From Paenibacillus periandrae (lineage in GTDB: Bacteria; Bacillota; Bacilli; Paenibacillales; NBRC-103111): a DNA stretch of 64,000 nt. The stretch is taken from the NCBI RefSeq assembly GCF_022458865.1, contig NZ_JAJNMU010000015.1, positions 62,001 through 126,000 on the forward strand, in the 5' to 3' direction. Within the stretch, counting starts at the first letter, position 1. Every line of letters starts with the position of its first letter. This document shows, one piece after another, positions 53,901 through 62,115 of this stretch. The notes below the pieces were generated by a model that had not been told where the DNA came from, did no database searches, and saw only the letters and a program-made list of their open reading frames with translations. Position numbers and translations under genes: made by a program.

Positions 53901-54117
53901 CGTTTAATGAAATAGTATGCTCGGATGGCAGATCCCAATCTCGTAAGTCCAGCACCCCTGCTGTCACTTGAGGATGCTCGGGGGTCATATGGTAAACAAA
54001 CCAAGTTAAGCGTAACCCGGTTACTACAATCAGGAAGATACCTATAAGGATGAGGATTTTTGTTTTTGACATAGTAATAAATATTTCGACACGGGTCTTA
54101 TAAATCCTTCCTGGCAT
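50953..54117 (-). CDS. 7TMR-DISM hybrid sensor histidine kinase with receiver and LytS-like domains
   Basis: 1054 residues if started at the ATG behind ACAGGAGG; an ATG 15 codons later lacks a site. Order: membrane anchor, extracellular jelly-roll DISM domain (~50-195, S-L-N-G-Q-W-E-F-Y-P), seven membrane helices (~205-420), HisKA with N-T-S-H-E-L-R-N-P (His ~456), HATPase (N-A-I-K-Y-T, D-T-G-T-G-M, G-L-G-L-G-L), a receiver with Asp ~769 in V-I-T-D-I-M-M-P, then a LytS-type dimerisation box (I-K-P-H-F-L-F-N-T-L, ~856) and a second HATPase (E-N-A-L-N-H, D-N-G-V-G-M). The two kinase cores suggest two outputs. Carbohydrate-like ligands are typical of DISM domains. A SARP-type regulator 15 kb away is the best candidate partner. 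Confidence 0.9.
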   Translation of the reverse strand: MPGRIYKTRVEIFITMSKTKILILIGIFLIVVTGLRLTWFVYHMTPEHPQVTAGVLDLRDWDLPSEHTISLNGQWEFYPNSLLHPNTIQTHSSTKEKSFIQVPSNWDSYPQLDSEAAFNVGTYRLRILTNHTMDQSYGIRIPKIQTASQLFVNARLLGGAGLPAESPDAYMAVDIPYSVFFTPDTPEIEVVIQVSNASRFGPGGIIQPIRFGFQPAINHETLFTMSMQLLLCVVLLLHAVYAILLYFIGTRQKALIYFALLNLFTILSVVVDDDRLLLIWMPIQQDWSLKVFFIAYIGLTAFFVQFMKHLFPDYTKMKVFVWFPYFCSLYSLFIVCANTEAIIKTWFLLAVILLLSNLIIPGILLRAVINGDMDAIFLLLGSVSIITNIVWGITRNAGSIEMTYYPFDLIINFLGFAIYWFKRSFRNSIEIVKLADKLKKVDKLKDDFLANTSHELRNPLHGIINIAQTVLDSDGKAMNDTNTRNMELLIHVGRRMTFLLNDLLDLNRLEENKIHLQRTRIDLHSVASGVVDMLQFMTEGKPIQLILNIPEPFPSVYADENRLVQILFNLIHNAIKYTNEGYVTITAQVEAGMASIHIADTGTGMDEEVRLRIFQRYEQGDSSITAVGGGLGLGLNICKQLVELHGGNIHVSATSSQGSVFTFTLPLFNPAEKQEANQREPHASSSIYGSLEVISESAAAVSSEVSEHFSEPIAVSSGSKQRILAVDDDPLNLKILQSMLEIENYDIVTVTNGKEAIARVIREHWDLVITDIMMPHMSGYELSRLIRERFSLSELPILLLTARSRSEDIYTGFLAGANDYVIKPMDALELKSRVRALTDLKKSIGEQLRMEAAWLHAQIKPHFLFNTLNSISALGDLDIERMRLLLEVFGTYMRSSFSLQNLEPEVTLDNEIELVRSYLYIEKERFDERLQVVWEIQQHLHAKLPPLSIQTLVENALNHGVLKRANGGTVQIRIRPIADYIEISIIDNGVGMDEQKLKGLLDGHHDKKSGIGLFNTDQRLKQLYGAGLQIQSKVDQGTTVSFIIPNISFRSNNV

Positions 54118-54237
54118 AATCCTCCTGTAAATTTTTACCTGCCCTAGTTCTCTGCTTGATTCCTACACAGGATGGAGCGTATGCGGAGGGTTACAAGGGC
54201 TGGCAGAATGCCAATCGTATCCAATAAAAAAAATAGG

Positions 54238-54266
54238 TTGACTCACCGTAGGTTGAATGATAAGAT
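54238..54266 (+). promoter_or_regulatory. SigA-type promoter of the IMP dehydrogenase gene
   Basis: -35 TTGACT (54238-54243), a 17-base spacer and -10 TAAGAT (54261-54266), about 55 bases before the start codon. Confidence 0.7.
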
Positions 54267-54321
54267 TGTAAAAATTTATCTGAAAATATGTGACCTAAAC
54301 TTAAAAGAGGAGTGAGAAAAA

Positions 54322-55821
54322 GTGGCTAAGTACTACACGGAGCCTTCGCGAACGTTTACCGAGTATCTACTCATACCGAACTTGTCGACCAAGGATTGTA
54401 CCCCTGCAAATGTAAGCTTACAAACCCCTCTCGTCAAATTCAAAAAGGGGGAGAAACCGGCAATCTCGCTGAATATCCCGTTTTCATCAGCAGTCATGCA
54501 GGCAGTATCGGATCATCATATGGCGGTTGCATTGGCCCGGAGCGGCGGTATTTCGTTCATTTTTGGATCTCAGCCGATTGAAGAAGAAGCGGAAATGGTG
54601 CGTAAAGTCAAAGGCTATAAGGCTGGCTTTGTCGTTAGCCGTTCGAACCTGACACCCGAGCATACGCTGGCGGATGTGCTCGATTTAAAAGAAAAAACGG
54701 GCCATTCGACTTTGGCTGTTACTGATGATGGAACTGCAAAGGGCAGGCTGCTGGGTATTGTGAAGGGCAGTGACTACCGGATTAGCCGTGACTCCCTGGA
54801 TAAACCGATCAGCCAATTCATGACGCCCTTTTCTTCATTAATTTATGGCAAGCTGGGTATTACGCTGTCGGAAGCGAATGATCTGATCTGGGAGCATAAA
54901 ATCAACTGTTTGCCGATTATTGGCGATGACCAGCGTCTGGAATATTTGGTTTTCCGCAAAGACTATGAGGCGCATAAAGATCATCCGAATGAGCTATTGG
55001 ATGCCAATAAAAGCTACATTGTAGGTGCGGGCATTAACACTAGGGATTACAAGGAAAGAGTTCCGGCGCTTGTCGATGCTGGAGCCGACGTATTGGTCAT
55101 TGATTCCTCCGATGGATACAGCGAATGGCAGCGGGATACGATTCAATATGTGAAAGCCAACTTCGATGTGAAAATCGGAGCCGGCAATGTTGTTGATCGC
55201 GAAGGCTTCCTCTATCTGGTAGAGTCGGGCGCCGACTTCGTGAAGATCGGAATTGGCGGCGGATCAATCTGTATTACTCGGGAACAAAAAGGAATCGGGC
55301 GCGGTCAGGCATCAGCTTTGATTGAGGTTACTGAAGCGCGGAACCAGTATTATGAAGAAACCGGTATTTATATCCCGATTTGCTCGGATGGCGGAATTGT
55401 CCACGATTACCATATTACCTTAGCTTTGGCAATGGGCGCGGATTTTGTCATGATGGGCCGGTATTTTGCGAGATTCGACGAGAGCCCAACTCGCAAGCTG
55501 AAAGTGAACAACAATTTCGTTAAGGAATTCTGGGGCGAAGGCTCCAATCGGGCACGCAACTGGGAACGGTATGATTCTGGCGGCAAGAGCGGCCTGATGT
55601 TTGAAGAGGGTGTAGACTCGTACGTACCGTATGCGGGCAGTCTGCAGGAAAACCTGGAGAAAACAACCAGCAAAATCAAATCGACCATGTGTAATTGCGG
55701 CTCCAAGTCGATTGCCGAGCTGCAGCGGGAAGCCAGAATAACGGTTGTATCGGCGACCAGCCTTGTTGAAGGCGGAGCGCATGATGTGATACTGAAGGAA
55801 AGCGGCTTATCCGGAGAATAA
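54322..55821 (+). CDS. guaB: IMP dehydrogenase
   Basis: 499 residues from a GTG behind AGAGGAGTGAG. TIM-barrel IMPDH with an inserted CBS pair (~100-220). Catalytic Cys317 lies in G-G-G-S-I-C-I-T-R; the mobile flap follows (R-A-R-N-W-E-R-Y region). It oxidises IMP to XMP in guanine nucleotide synthesis. The active-site loop (G-G-G-S rather than G-P-G-S) and the C-terminal C-N-C-G-S place it in a variant subgroup, so it may be a second copy beside a canonical guaB elsewhere. Confidence 0.9.
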   Translation: MAKYYTEPSRTFTEYLLIPNLSTKDCTPANVSLQTPLVKFKKGEKPAISLNIPFSSAVMQAVSDHHMAVALARSGGISFIFGSQPIEEEAEMVRKVKGYKAGFVVSRSNLTPEHTLADVLDLKEKTGHSTLAVTDDGTAKGRLLGIVKGSDYRISRDSLDKPISQFMTPFSSLIYGKLGITLSEANDLIWEHKINCLPIIGDDQRLEYLVFRKDYEAHKDHPNELLDANKSYIVGAGINTRDYKERVPALVDAGADVLVIDSSDGYSEWQRDTIQYVKANFDVKIGAGNVVDREGFLYLVESGADFVKIGIGGGSICITREQKGIGRGQASALIEVTEARNQYYEETGIYIPICSDGGIVHDYHITLALAMGADFVMMGRYFARFDESPTRKLKVNNNFVKEFWGEGSNRARNWERYDSGGKSGLMFEEGVDSYVPYAGSLQENLEKTTSKIKSTMCNCGSKSIAELQREARITVVSATSLVEGGAHDVILKESGLSGE

Positions 55822-55835
55822 ATAATTTCATACCA

Positions 55836-55878
55836 GGACGTGTCTTCTGCTAGTGCAGCGGAGCACGTCCTTTTTATT
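55836..55878 (+). terminator. Rho-independent terminator after IMP dehydrogenase
   Basis: Stem GGACGTG/CACGTCC with an inner CTGCTA/TGCAG pairing, followed by TTTTTATT. Confidence 0.88.
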
Positions 55879-55911
55879 ATATTAATAATTGCAAATAAAA
55901 CGATCAATGCT

Positions 55912-56337
55912 TTATATTCCGCGTAAGCGTGTTCCTTCGAAAGCATAAAAAGCCGGGGATGGGTAAGCAGCATCAATGTGTAAATCTTCAAATAATGCTG
56001 GCATGAGTTGTCTGGCCGTCTGGAGGTCAACCCAACGCACCTCAGTGATGTCATCGTCAGGATCCTGAATAAGCATGTCCCCACCTGTAATATCGGCAAA
56101 GAAGGTGAAGATCAGGACATGGCTTCCTGCATCTGTGAACACAATTTCTCTGACCGAGCTTAAGCCTGTAATGCCAATGTCATATCCGGTTTCCTCCTTG
56201 ACCTCACGTATTACCGCTTGCTCCAAGGTTTCCCCTTGTTCAACCTCGCCACCGGGAGGAGACCAATAGGAAGAGTTCCCTTTGACATTGTTAACAACCA
56301 ACAGTTGACCCTGATCATTGTAGATTAAAGCTGACAT
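55912..56337 (-). CDS. Nudix hydrolase
   Basis: 141 residues. A complete Nudix box G-G-E-V-E-Q-G-E-T with R-E-V-K-E-E-T-G at ~29-51 (G-x5-E-x7-R-E-x-x-E-E-x-G). It cleaves a nucleoside diphosphate linked to another group; the substrate is unknown. In-frame extension upstream is blocked by a stop, so the ATG at 56337 is the start despite a weak AAAAGAG site. Confidence 0.9.
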   Translation of the reverse strand: MSALIYNDQGQLLVVNNVKGNSSYWSPPGGEVEQGETLEQAVIREVKEETGYDIGITGLSSVREIVFTDAGSHVLIFTFFADITGGDMLIQDPDDDITEVRWVDLQTARQLMPALFEDLHIDAAYPSPAFYAFEGTRLRGI

Positions 56338-56448
56338 TGACTCTTTTCACCCAAGCACCACCTGTACGAATTCAATTGTTTGATACATATATTACCACAA
56401 AAACTATGGAATGCAAACGCGTGTTCTTATTTGGTCATTCTGGCAAGT

Positions 56449-57111
56449 TTAATCTTTTACAACCAGCCCCATCAGATTGGCAAATACGGCCGCTTGCTCA
56501 CGGGAAATGATACAGCCCGGTAAATCCTCGATGCCTACGCCTAAAGAGCTGAATTGACAATTGCTGAGATCGATGCCGTCAAGCTTGGTACCGGAATATT
56601 GTGCGAGATCGATAAGGCAGCTCTGAAACAGTGTCTTGAGCAAGGTGGAAGTGTAAAAATCCGCACTGCGTAAGGAGCAGTCCTCGAACAGCACCTGCTT
56701 GAAGTTGGCAAAACGAAACGTTGCATAATCACCGAGACATTGATGGAAGCGAATATTTCGAAGCGTAGCCCCAGTCAAATCCAGGCCGATAAGCTTACAG
56801 TTCCTAAACTCTGTCCTATGGATGGTTGCTTTCTGGAAATTGACATTGGATAGATCACAGCGTTCAAAAACAACATCAGTAAGCTCAAGTTCGGTCAATG
56901 CCGTCTCGGTGAAAGCGACGTTAGTCAAAATCATTTTATCAAAGGACACTTTGTGAGCAGTGCAATTATCGATAAAGCTATCCTGGACCCTGCCAAGTTC
57001 GATATTATCATGGGATTGCATATTAACCAGTGTAAGCTCTGGCAGATGAGCCGGCAGCTTGGGTGCCTCGAGTGCTGCAGGTGGCTTTTTTTTGTTCGCA
57101 GGTTTATTCAT
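56449..57111 (-). CDS. Pentapeptide-repeat protein
   Basis: 220 residues, ATG behind AAGGAGATCC. A basic, Lys/Pro-rich leader is followed by about twenty A-(D/N)-L-x-x-type repeats (F-E-R-C-D-L-S-N-V-N-F, L-I-G-L-D-L-T-G-A-T-L) at ~45-190, expected to form a right-handed quadrilateral beta helix. Some such proteins protect DNA gyrase from quinolones, but nothing here proves that role. Confidence 0.85.
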   Translation of the reverse strand: MNKPANKKKPPAALEAPKLPAHLPELTLVNMQSHDNIELGRVQDSFIDNCTAHKVSFDKMILTNVAFTETALTELELTDVVFERCDLSNVNFQKATIHRTEFRNCKLIGLDLTGATLRNIRFHQCLGDYATFRFANFKQVLFEDCSLRSADFYTSTLLKTLFQSCLIDLAQYSGTKLDGIDLSNCQFSSLGVGIEDLPGCIISREQAAVFANLMGLVVKD

Positions 57112-57132
57112 AGGATCTCCTTAGGTATCATA

Positions 57133-58023
57133 TTATCGCAGCTCGGCTTGTCTGATTTTGCGGTAGTGGGATGGGGTATGACCGATATGCTGTTTAAATA
57201 CACGAACAAAATAACTGATATTATCAAAGCCTGTATCAAGGGCGATAGCGGCTATTTGGTGGTCACTCTGCTCCAACTGAAAGGCTGCTTGCCGGATTCG
57301 ATAACGATTGACGTAATCAATAGCACTTGTACGCATCATTTCACGGAAAAATCGGCAGAAGTGTCCTTCACTCATATTGGCTTGAACAGCTAATTCCTTG
57401 AGCCGGATCGGCTCCTGATAATGCTCGTGGATGTAATGGAGCACGGTTTTTAAGCGCTCCGTTTTCTCGCGGTTCATGTAGGCTTCTGTACCCTGAGACC
57501 GCTCGGCAGCATGGGAGAACAGCTCGGTAACAATAAGATACAGCCGCGCCTTGGTCGTCAGTTCGCGTAAGGACTCGACCTCCACATTGGAACGGATCAT
57601 TTCCTGTAGCAGAGTCAACACGCGCTTTTCCCAATCCAGCTCGCCTTTCAAATGAATCGGTAGCATATACTGACGATTAAGCAGGGGAGCGATAAAATTC
57701 TCTTGAATGGAATCATAGGTGGAGCTGGCTACAAAATCGCTGTGGAACACAAAAGCATCAAAGCTGCAAGGACCCCCTTCTATCGGAAATCCGGCATGAA
57801 TCTCGCCACTCGGGATGAACAGTGCTTGCCCTGAGCTCACCTCCATCATCTCGGTTCCTACCTGAAAGAGCGCTCGGCCGGAGGTCACGATAAGGAACTC
57901 TAATTCCTCATGCCAATGGCAATCCAGAATCGGCTCTCCAGCTGCGTATTGGAGCTTATAGACACTGACGGGATACATGGGGTGTCCGTGAATCCGATTT
58001 TCTTTCAAGGTATCTCGGTTCAT
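57133..58023 (-). CDS. AraC-family regulator with cupin sensor domain
   Basis: 296 residues from the ATG at 58023 behind GGAGGTCGCC. The N-terminal cupin (D-C-H-W-H-E-E-L-E-F-L, P-S-G-E-I-H-A-G-F-P) binds an effector, often a sugar. The two C-terminal helix-turn-helix motifs (~195-290: I-R-L-K-E-L-A-V-Q-A-N-M-S-E-G-H-F and I-A-A-I-A-L-D-T-G-F-D-N-I-S-Y-F) bind DNA. It is divergent from the alpha-xylosidase gene with 128 bases between starts, so it most likely activates that gene. Confidence 0.88.
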   Translation of the reverse strand: MNRDTLKENRIHGHPMYPVSVYKLQYAAGEPILDCHWHEELEFLIVTSGRALFQVGTEMMEVSSGQALFIPSGEIHAGFPIEGGPCSFDAFVFHSDFVASSTYDSIQENFIAPLLNRQYMLPIHLKGELDWEKRVLTLLQEMIRSNVEVESLRELTTKARLYLIVTELFSHAAERSQGTEAYMNREKTERLKTVLHYIHEHYQEPIRLKELAVQANMSEGHFCRFFREMMRTSAIDYVNRYRIRQAAFQLEQSDHQIAAIALDTGFDNISYFVRVFKQHIGHTPSHYRKIRQAELR

Positions 58024-58151
58024 CTCGGCGACCTCCATTGAATATCAGGATACTGTTAGTATTCGTCATAATAGTAGAAGAATTCCTTCAATCATATCAA
58101 TATTATAGAAGTATAGGAAGCTCGAATAATTCATGTCTGGAGGGGACAATA

Positions 58152-60491
58152 ATGAAGTTTACGGATGGTTATTGGCAAATCAGAGAAGGCGTAGAAGCGC
58201 ATTATGCGGTAGAGGTGCGTGATATTCGTACAGATGCAGAATCCATTACGGTATATGCAGCGGATAAAAAGGTTCAGCGCAAGGGGGACACTCTGAATAG
58301 TCCGTTATTGACGCTGCGTTACAGCTCACCGATCCCTGATGTTATTCGTATTCAGCTCGTGCACCATAAAGGCAAGGCAGTGAAAGGGCCAGCGTTTGAG
58401 CTCAATACCGGGGAAACGCATGTTCAGCTTGTGAATAACGAACAGGGGGCAAGTCTGACCAGCGGCAAGCTCAAGGTGGATATTTCCAGAACCGATACTT
58501 GGAAAATCGATTACCATTATGACGGGAAACGTCTTACAGGAAATGGGAACCGCACATCCGCTTATATGCGGACGCTGGAGAACCGCGCATATATACGAGA
58601 GCAGCTTGATCTGGGCATCGGTGAATATATTTATGGCTTGGGCGAAAGGTTCACTCCATTTGTGAAAAATGGCCAGACGGTTGATATCTGGAACGAGGAT
58701 GGAGGTACTAGCAGCGAGCAGGCTTATAAAAATATCCCCTTCTATTTGTCCAACCGCGGCTATGGCGTATTCGTGAACCATCCCGAAAAGGTATCGTTCG
58801 AGGTTGCATCGGAAAATGTATCGAAGGTGCAGTTCAGTGTCGAGGGAGAATCGCTTGACTATTTTATTATTGGGGGCGATACACTCAAGGATGTGCTGAA
58901 TAACTATACGACCTTGACGGGCAAACCTGCATTACCGCCAGCGTGGACGTTTGGGCTCTGGCTGACGACTTCTTTCACGACCAGCTATGATGAGGAGACG
59001 GTCAATCATTTTATCGATGGGATGATCGAGCGTGAGGTGCCCTTGCACGTGTTCCATTTTGACTGCTTCTGGATGAAGGAATACCAATGGTGCGATTTTG
59101 AGTGGGATAAGGACGTATTTCCTGATCCAGAGGGCATGCTGAAGCGGCTGAAGAGCAAGGGTTTGAAAATCTGTGCTTGGATTAATCCGTATATCGCGCA
59201 AAAGTCGGCCCTGTTCGATGAAGGGATGGAGCAAGGTTATCTGGTGAAGACCAAGGAAGGCGATGTCTGGCAGTGGGATAAGTGGCAGGCGGGCATGGGG
59301 CTTGTCGATTTCACCAATCCGGCTGCGGTCAAATGGTATCAGGGTAAGCTGAAACGGCTCGTCGATATGGGCGTGGACAGCTTCAAAACCGATTTCGGTG
59401 AGCGGATTCCAACGGATGTCGTTTATTATGACGGCTCGGATCCGATGAAAATGCACAACTATTATACGCAGCTTTATAATAAAGCGACTTTCGAACTGCT
59501 GGAGCAAACATTGGGCAAGCATGAAGCCGCGGTATTTGCCCGTTCGGCGACAGCTGGCGGTCAGCAGTTCCCGGTTCATTGGGGCGGTGATTGCTCTGCC
59601 AATTATGCTTCGATGGCGGAGACACTGCGCGGTGGTCTGTCTCTTGGGCTGTGCGGTTTCGGTTTTTGGAGTCATGATATTAGCGGCTTTGAAAAAACGG
59701 CTCCACCTGATGTGTACAAGCGCTGGGTCGCCTTTGGACTGCTATCTTCACACAGTCGTTTGCACGGTAATGAATCGTACCGGGTGCCCTGGCTATTCGG
59801 GGATGAAGCGGTGGATGTGCTGCGTCATTTTACCCAGCTCAAATGCAGCTTAATGCCGTATTTGTACAGTGCTTCAGTGGAAGCAACAGTTCGAGGCTTA
59901 CCCGTAATGCGTGCAATGGTGCTAGAATTCCCCGAGGACCGGGCAACGCATCCGCTTGATCTGCAATATATGTTAGGTGAATCGTTGCTGGTCGCACCGA
60001 TCTTTAGTGAAATAGGAGAAGCTTCCTATTATTTACCGCTAGGAATCTGGACGAATTATTGGACTGGAGAGAGAAAAGAAGGCGGCTGCTGGATAACCGA
60101 GCGTCATGATTATTTTAGCTTGCCTTTGTGGGTCAGACCGAACCGTATGATTGCCGTTGGCAGTAATCAATTGCGTCCGGATTATGATTATGCTGATCAT
60201 GTTGTTGTACATGCTTTTGAGCTGCAGGATCAGAGTGCGGCAGAAGCAGCCATTTACAGCACGAACGGTGAACTGGAGCTGACCGTTAAGGCTGAGCGAA
60301 CGGGCTCAACGATTCATGTTCAGGCAGATGGTACTCATCTTGGTACCAAACCCTGGAGTCTCATTCTAAGAGGAATTACAGAGGTTGAAAGTGTGTTCGG
60401 CGCGGAATGGGAAGCTACAGAGCAAGGCATTCATTTGACTCCGGCAGCAGACACCTCGTCAGCCGTTACTATAGAGCTTATGCATAAATAA
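58152..60491 (+). CDS. yicI: GH31 alpha-xylosidase (YicI-type)
   Basis: 779 residues (E. coli YicI 772), ATG at 58152 behind GGAGGGGAC. Close match along the whole length: N-terminal beta-sandwich (W-N-E-D-G-G-T-S-S-E-Q-A-Y-K-N-I-P-F-Y), nucleophile Asp414 in F-K-T-D-F-G-E-R-I-P, acid/base Asp480 in W-G-G-D-C, and the F-D-C-F-W-M-K loop that favours xylose. It removes alpha-xylosyl units from xyloglucan oligosaccharides such as isoprimeverose in the cytoplasm. There is no signal peptide and no adjacent transporter. Confidence 0.95.
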   Translation: MKFTDGYWQIREGVEAHYAVEVRDIRTDAESITVYAADKKVQRKGDTLNSPLLTLRYSSPIPDVIRIQLVHHKGKAVKGPAFELNTGETHVQLVNNEQGASLTSGKLKVDISRTDTWKIDYHYDGKRLTGNGNRTSAYMRTLENRAYIREQLDLGIGEYIYGLGERFTPFVKNGQTVDIWNEDGGTSSEQAYKNIPFYLSNRGYGVFVNHPEKVSFEVASENVSKVQFSVEGESLDYFIIGGDTLKDVLNNYTTLTGKPALPPAWTFGLWLTTSFTTSYDEETVNHFIDGMIEREVPLHVFHFDCFWMKEYQWCDFEWDKDVFPDPEGMLKRLKSKGLKICAWINPYIAQKSALFDEGMEQGYLVKTKEGDVWQWDKWQAGMGLVDFTNPAAVKWYQGKLKRLVDMGVDSFKTDFGERIPTDVVYYDGSDPMKMHNYYTQLYNKATFELLEQTLGKHEAAVFARSATAGGQQFPVHWGGDCSANYASMAETLRGGLSLGLCGFGFWSHDISGFEKTAPPDVYKRWVAFGLLSSHSRLHGNESYRVPWLFGDEAVDVLRHFTQLKCSLMPYLYSASVEATVRGLPVMRAMVLEFPEDRATHPLDLQYMLGESLLVAPIFSEIGEASYYLPLGIWTNYWTGERKEGGCWITERHDYFSLPLWVRPNRMIAVGSNQLRPDYDYADHVVVHAFELQDQSAAEAAIYSTNGELELTVKAERTGSTIHVQADGTHLGTKPWSLILRGITEVESVFGAEWEATEQGIHLTPAADTSSAVTIELMHK

Positions 60492-60527
60492 GCACTTTAT
60501 TGAATAGGTATTGCGTATGGAAAGCAG

Positions 60528-60574
60528 CAGCGCCGTTAACCAGGAAATGGATTCCTGACTAACGGCGCTGTTTG
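60528..60574. terminator. Terminator after alpha-xylosidase
   Basis: Perfect 11-base stem CAGCGCCGTTA/TAACGGCGCTG with an inner CAGGAA/TTCCTG pairing, followed by TTT. The T run is short. Confidence 0.75.
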
Positions 60575-60617
60575 CTTCGGTAATGCTTATGATATGACTA
60601 ACGGGTTCGCTTATGTT

Positions 60618-60875
60618 TTAGGTTCGATTCTTGCCCATTGAACGCATAATCAAGCTAACAATGAACACGAGTACGATTGCGCCGATAAGCGCAGGTAATA
60701 GAGCAAATCCGCCCATTACAGGTCCCCAGCTTCCGAGCAGTAAACCACCCAGCCATGCACCGACGAAACCTGCAATAATATTTCCGATGATTCCACCTGG
60801 GATATCTTTCCCCATGATGAGACCTGCTAACCAACCGATAATACCACCAACAATTAAAGACCATAAGAAGCTCAT
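60618..60875 (-). CDS. GlsB/YeaQ/YmgE-family small membrane stress protein
   Basis: 85 residues, ATG behind AAAGGAGG. Three Gly-rich membrane helices (G-G-I-I-G-W-L-A-G, G-N-I-I-A-G-F-V-G-A-W-L-G-G-L-L-L-G) are the family signature (transglycosylase-associated). These proteins are often induced by general stress. The molecular role is unknown. Confidence 0.9.
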   Translation of the reverse strand: MSFLWSLIVGGIIGWLAGLIMGKDIPGGIIGNIIAGFVGAWLGGLLLGSWGPVMGGFALLPALIGAIVLVFIVSLIMRSMGKNRT

Positions 60876-61135
60876 TGTGTAATCCTCCTTTAATGTATGT
60901 TGCTTGATTTGCTGTAGTACTTGCTTGCTTTTTATTAACCTTTCCAGTTTGGTCTGAAACTATGAGCAGCGAGGTAAATTTTCTGGAATGGAACTCAAAA
61001 TCAGTTTGATTTGTTGGAAATGTGGGTAGTTTATGCGACGTTTTCAACAAATATGTTATGATCATGAATGTACGTATTTGCCTCTACGGCTGGAGAGGAT
61101 GGTACGGGCATATCCAACAAAGGGAGAGGATTGCG

Positions 61136-61450
61136 ATGATTTTGGAGGTTGCTATTTTACAAGTAAAGCCCGGTTTGAGCAATGAATTCGAGAGCAATTT
61201 TAGAAAAGCATCCCGGATCATCTCCCAGATGAAAGGCTACATTAGCCATGAATTACAAAAATGTGTGGAAGTGGACAACAAATATATTTTGCAGGTCAAA
61301 TGGGAGCTGCTGAAGGATCATACGGTTGGTTTTCGAACCTCACCGGAGTACGAGGAATGGAAAGCTTTATTGCATCATTTTTACGATCCATTTCCAGTTG
61401 TTGAGCATTATATTGATATTCCGCTTGGTTTGAAAGAAGAATCGAATTGA
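61136..61450 (+). CDS. Antibiotic biosynthesis monooxygenase (ABM) domain protein
   Basis: 104 residues from the ATG at 61136 behind AGGGAGAGG. It is a single dimeric alpha/beta barrel ABM domain: V-A-I-L-Q-V-K-P-G near the start, an S-R-I-I-S-Q-M-K-G-Y-I-S-H-E-L middle and W-K-A-L-L-H-H-F-Y at ~75. Relatives include quinone monooxygenases and heme-degrading IsdG proteins, but no heme-binding Asn/Trp pattern is certain. The role is unknown. Confidence 0.82.
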   Translation: MILEVAILQVKPGLSNEFESNFRKASRIISQMKGYISHELQKCVEVDNKYILQVKWELLKDHTVGFRTSPEYEEWKALLHHFYDPFPVVEHYIDIPLGLKEESN

Positions 61451-61495
61451 CAGTGATGAACGAAGGGGATCATGAAGAGCTGAATGTACAGCTGA

Positions 61496-62089
61496 ATGAA
61501 TGCGAAGAACATAAATGGAATGGAGCGAAGCTGGTTGCCGAAGTATGATGAGCTGTTTATTGAACTAATGTCGAATAACGCTGAAATGATGCATGATTTG
61601 TCGGTCGTTCGATCACTTGAGCTGCCTTATGGGTACATTGCTGCGGGATATGTCCGTAATTATGTTTGGGATTATTTGCACGGGTATCAGACGCGAACGC
61701 CATTGAATGATATTGATGTGATTTATTATAATAAAGACGAGCTGGACGAAAAGGTCGAGAAAAAGCTGGAGCAGCAGCTAAGACAGACAACAGGAAATCC
61801 GCTCTGGTCCGTCAAAAATCAGGCCCGCATGCACATTCAGAACGGAGATAGGCCCTACCTATCTATCGAGGACGCAATCAGCTATTGGCCTGAGACGGCA
61901 ACGGCTGTTGCGATTACTTTGGAAGCTGATAACCGAATAACCTATGTGTGTCCGCATGGTTTGGATGATATGTTTGAATGCAGGGTGATGCAAAGCCCGT
62001 TGTTCAAGGATCAAGCGTATTATCAAAAGAGAGTGCGCGGCAAGCAGTGGGAAGCCAGATGGCCGAAGCTAACTTTTATCGGGCTATGA
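61496..62089 (+). CDS. Nucleotidyltransferase-like protein (DUF925/NTP_transf_6)
   Basis: 197 residues from the ATG at 61496; no strong ribosome binding site precedes this or the internal ATG at 61520. The family signature is G-x-V-R-N-Y-V-W-D-Y-L-H-G near 50 and the metal-binding L-N-D-I-D-V-I-Y near 73, as in polymerase-beta-type nucleotidyltransferases. The function is unknown. The next gene starts 26 bases after its stop. Confidence 0.83.
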   Translation: MNAKNINGMERSWLPKYDELFIELMSNNAEMMHDLSVVRSLELPYGYIAAGYVRNYVWDYLHGYQTRTPLNDIDVIYYNKDELDEKVEKKLEQQLRQTTGNPLWSVKNQARMHIQNGDRPYLSIEDAISYWPETATAVAITLEADNRITYVCPHGLDDMFECRVMQSPLFKDQAYYQKRVRGKQWEARWPKLTFIGL

Positions 62090-62115
62090 TGGAGAACTAC
62101 ATAAAGGAGGGCACG

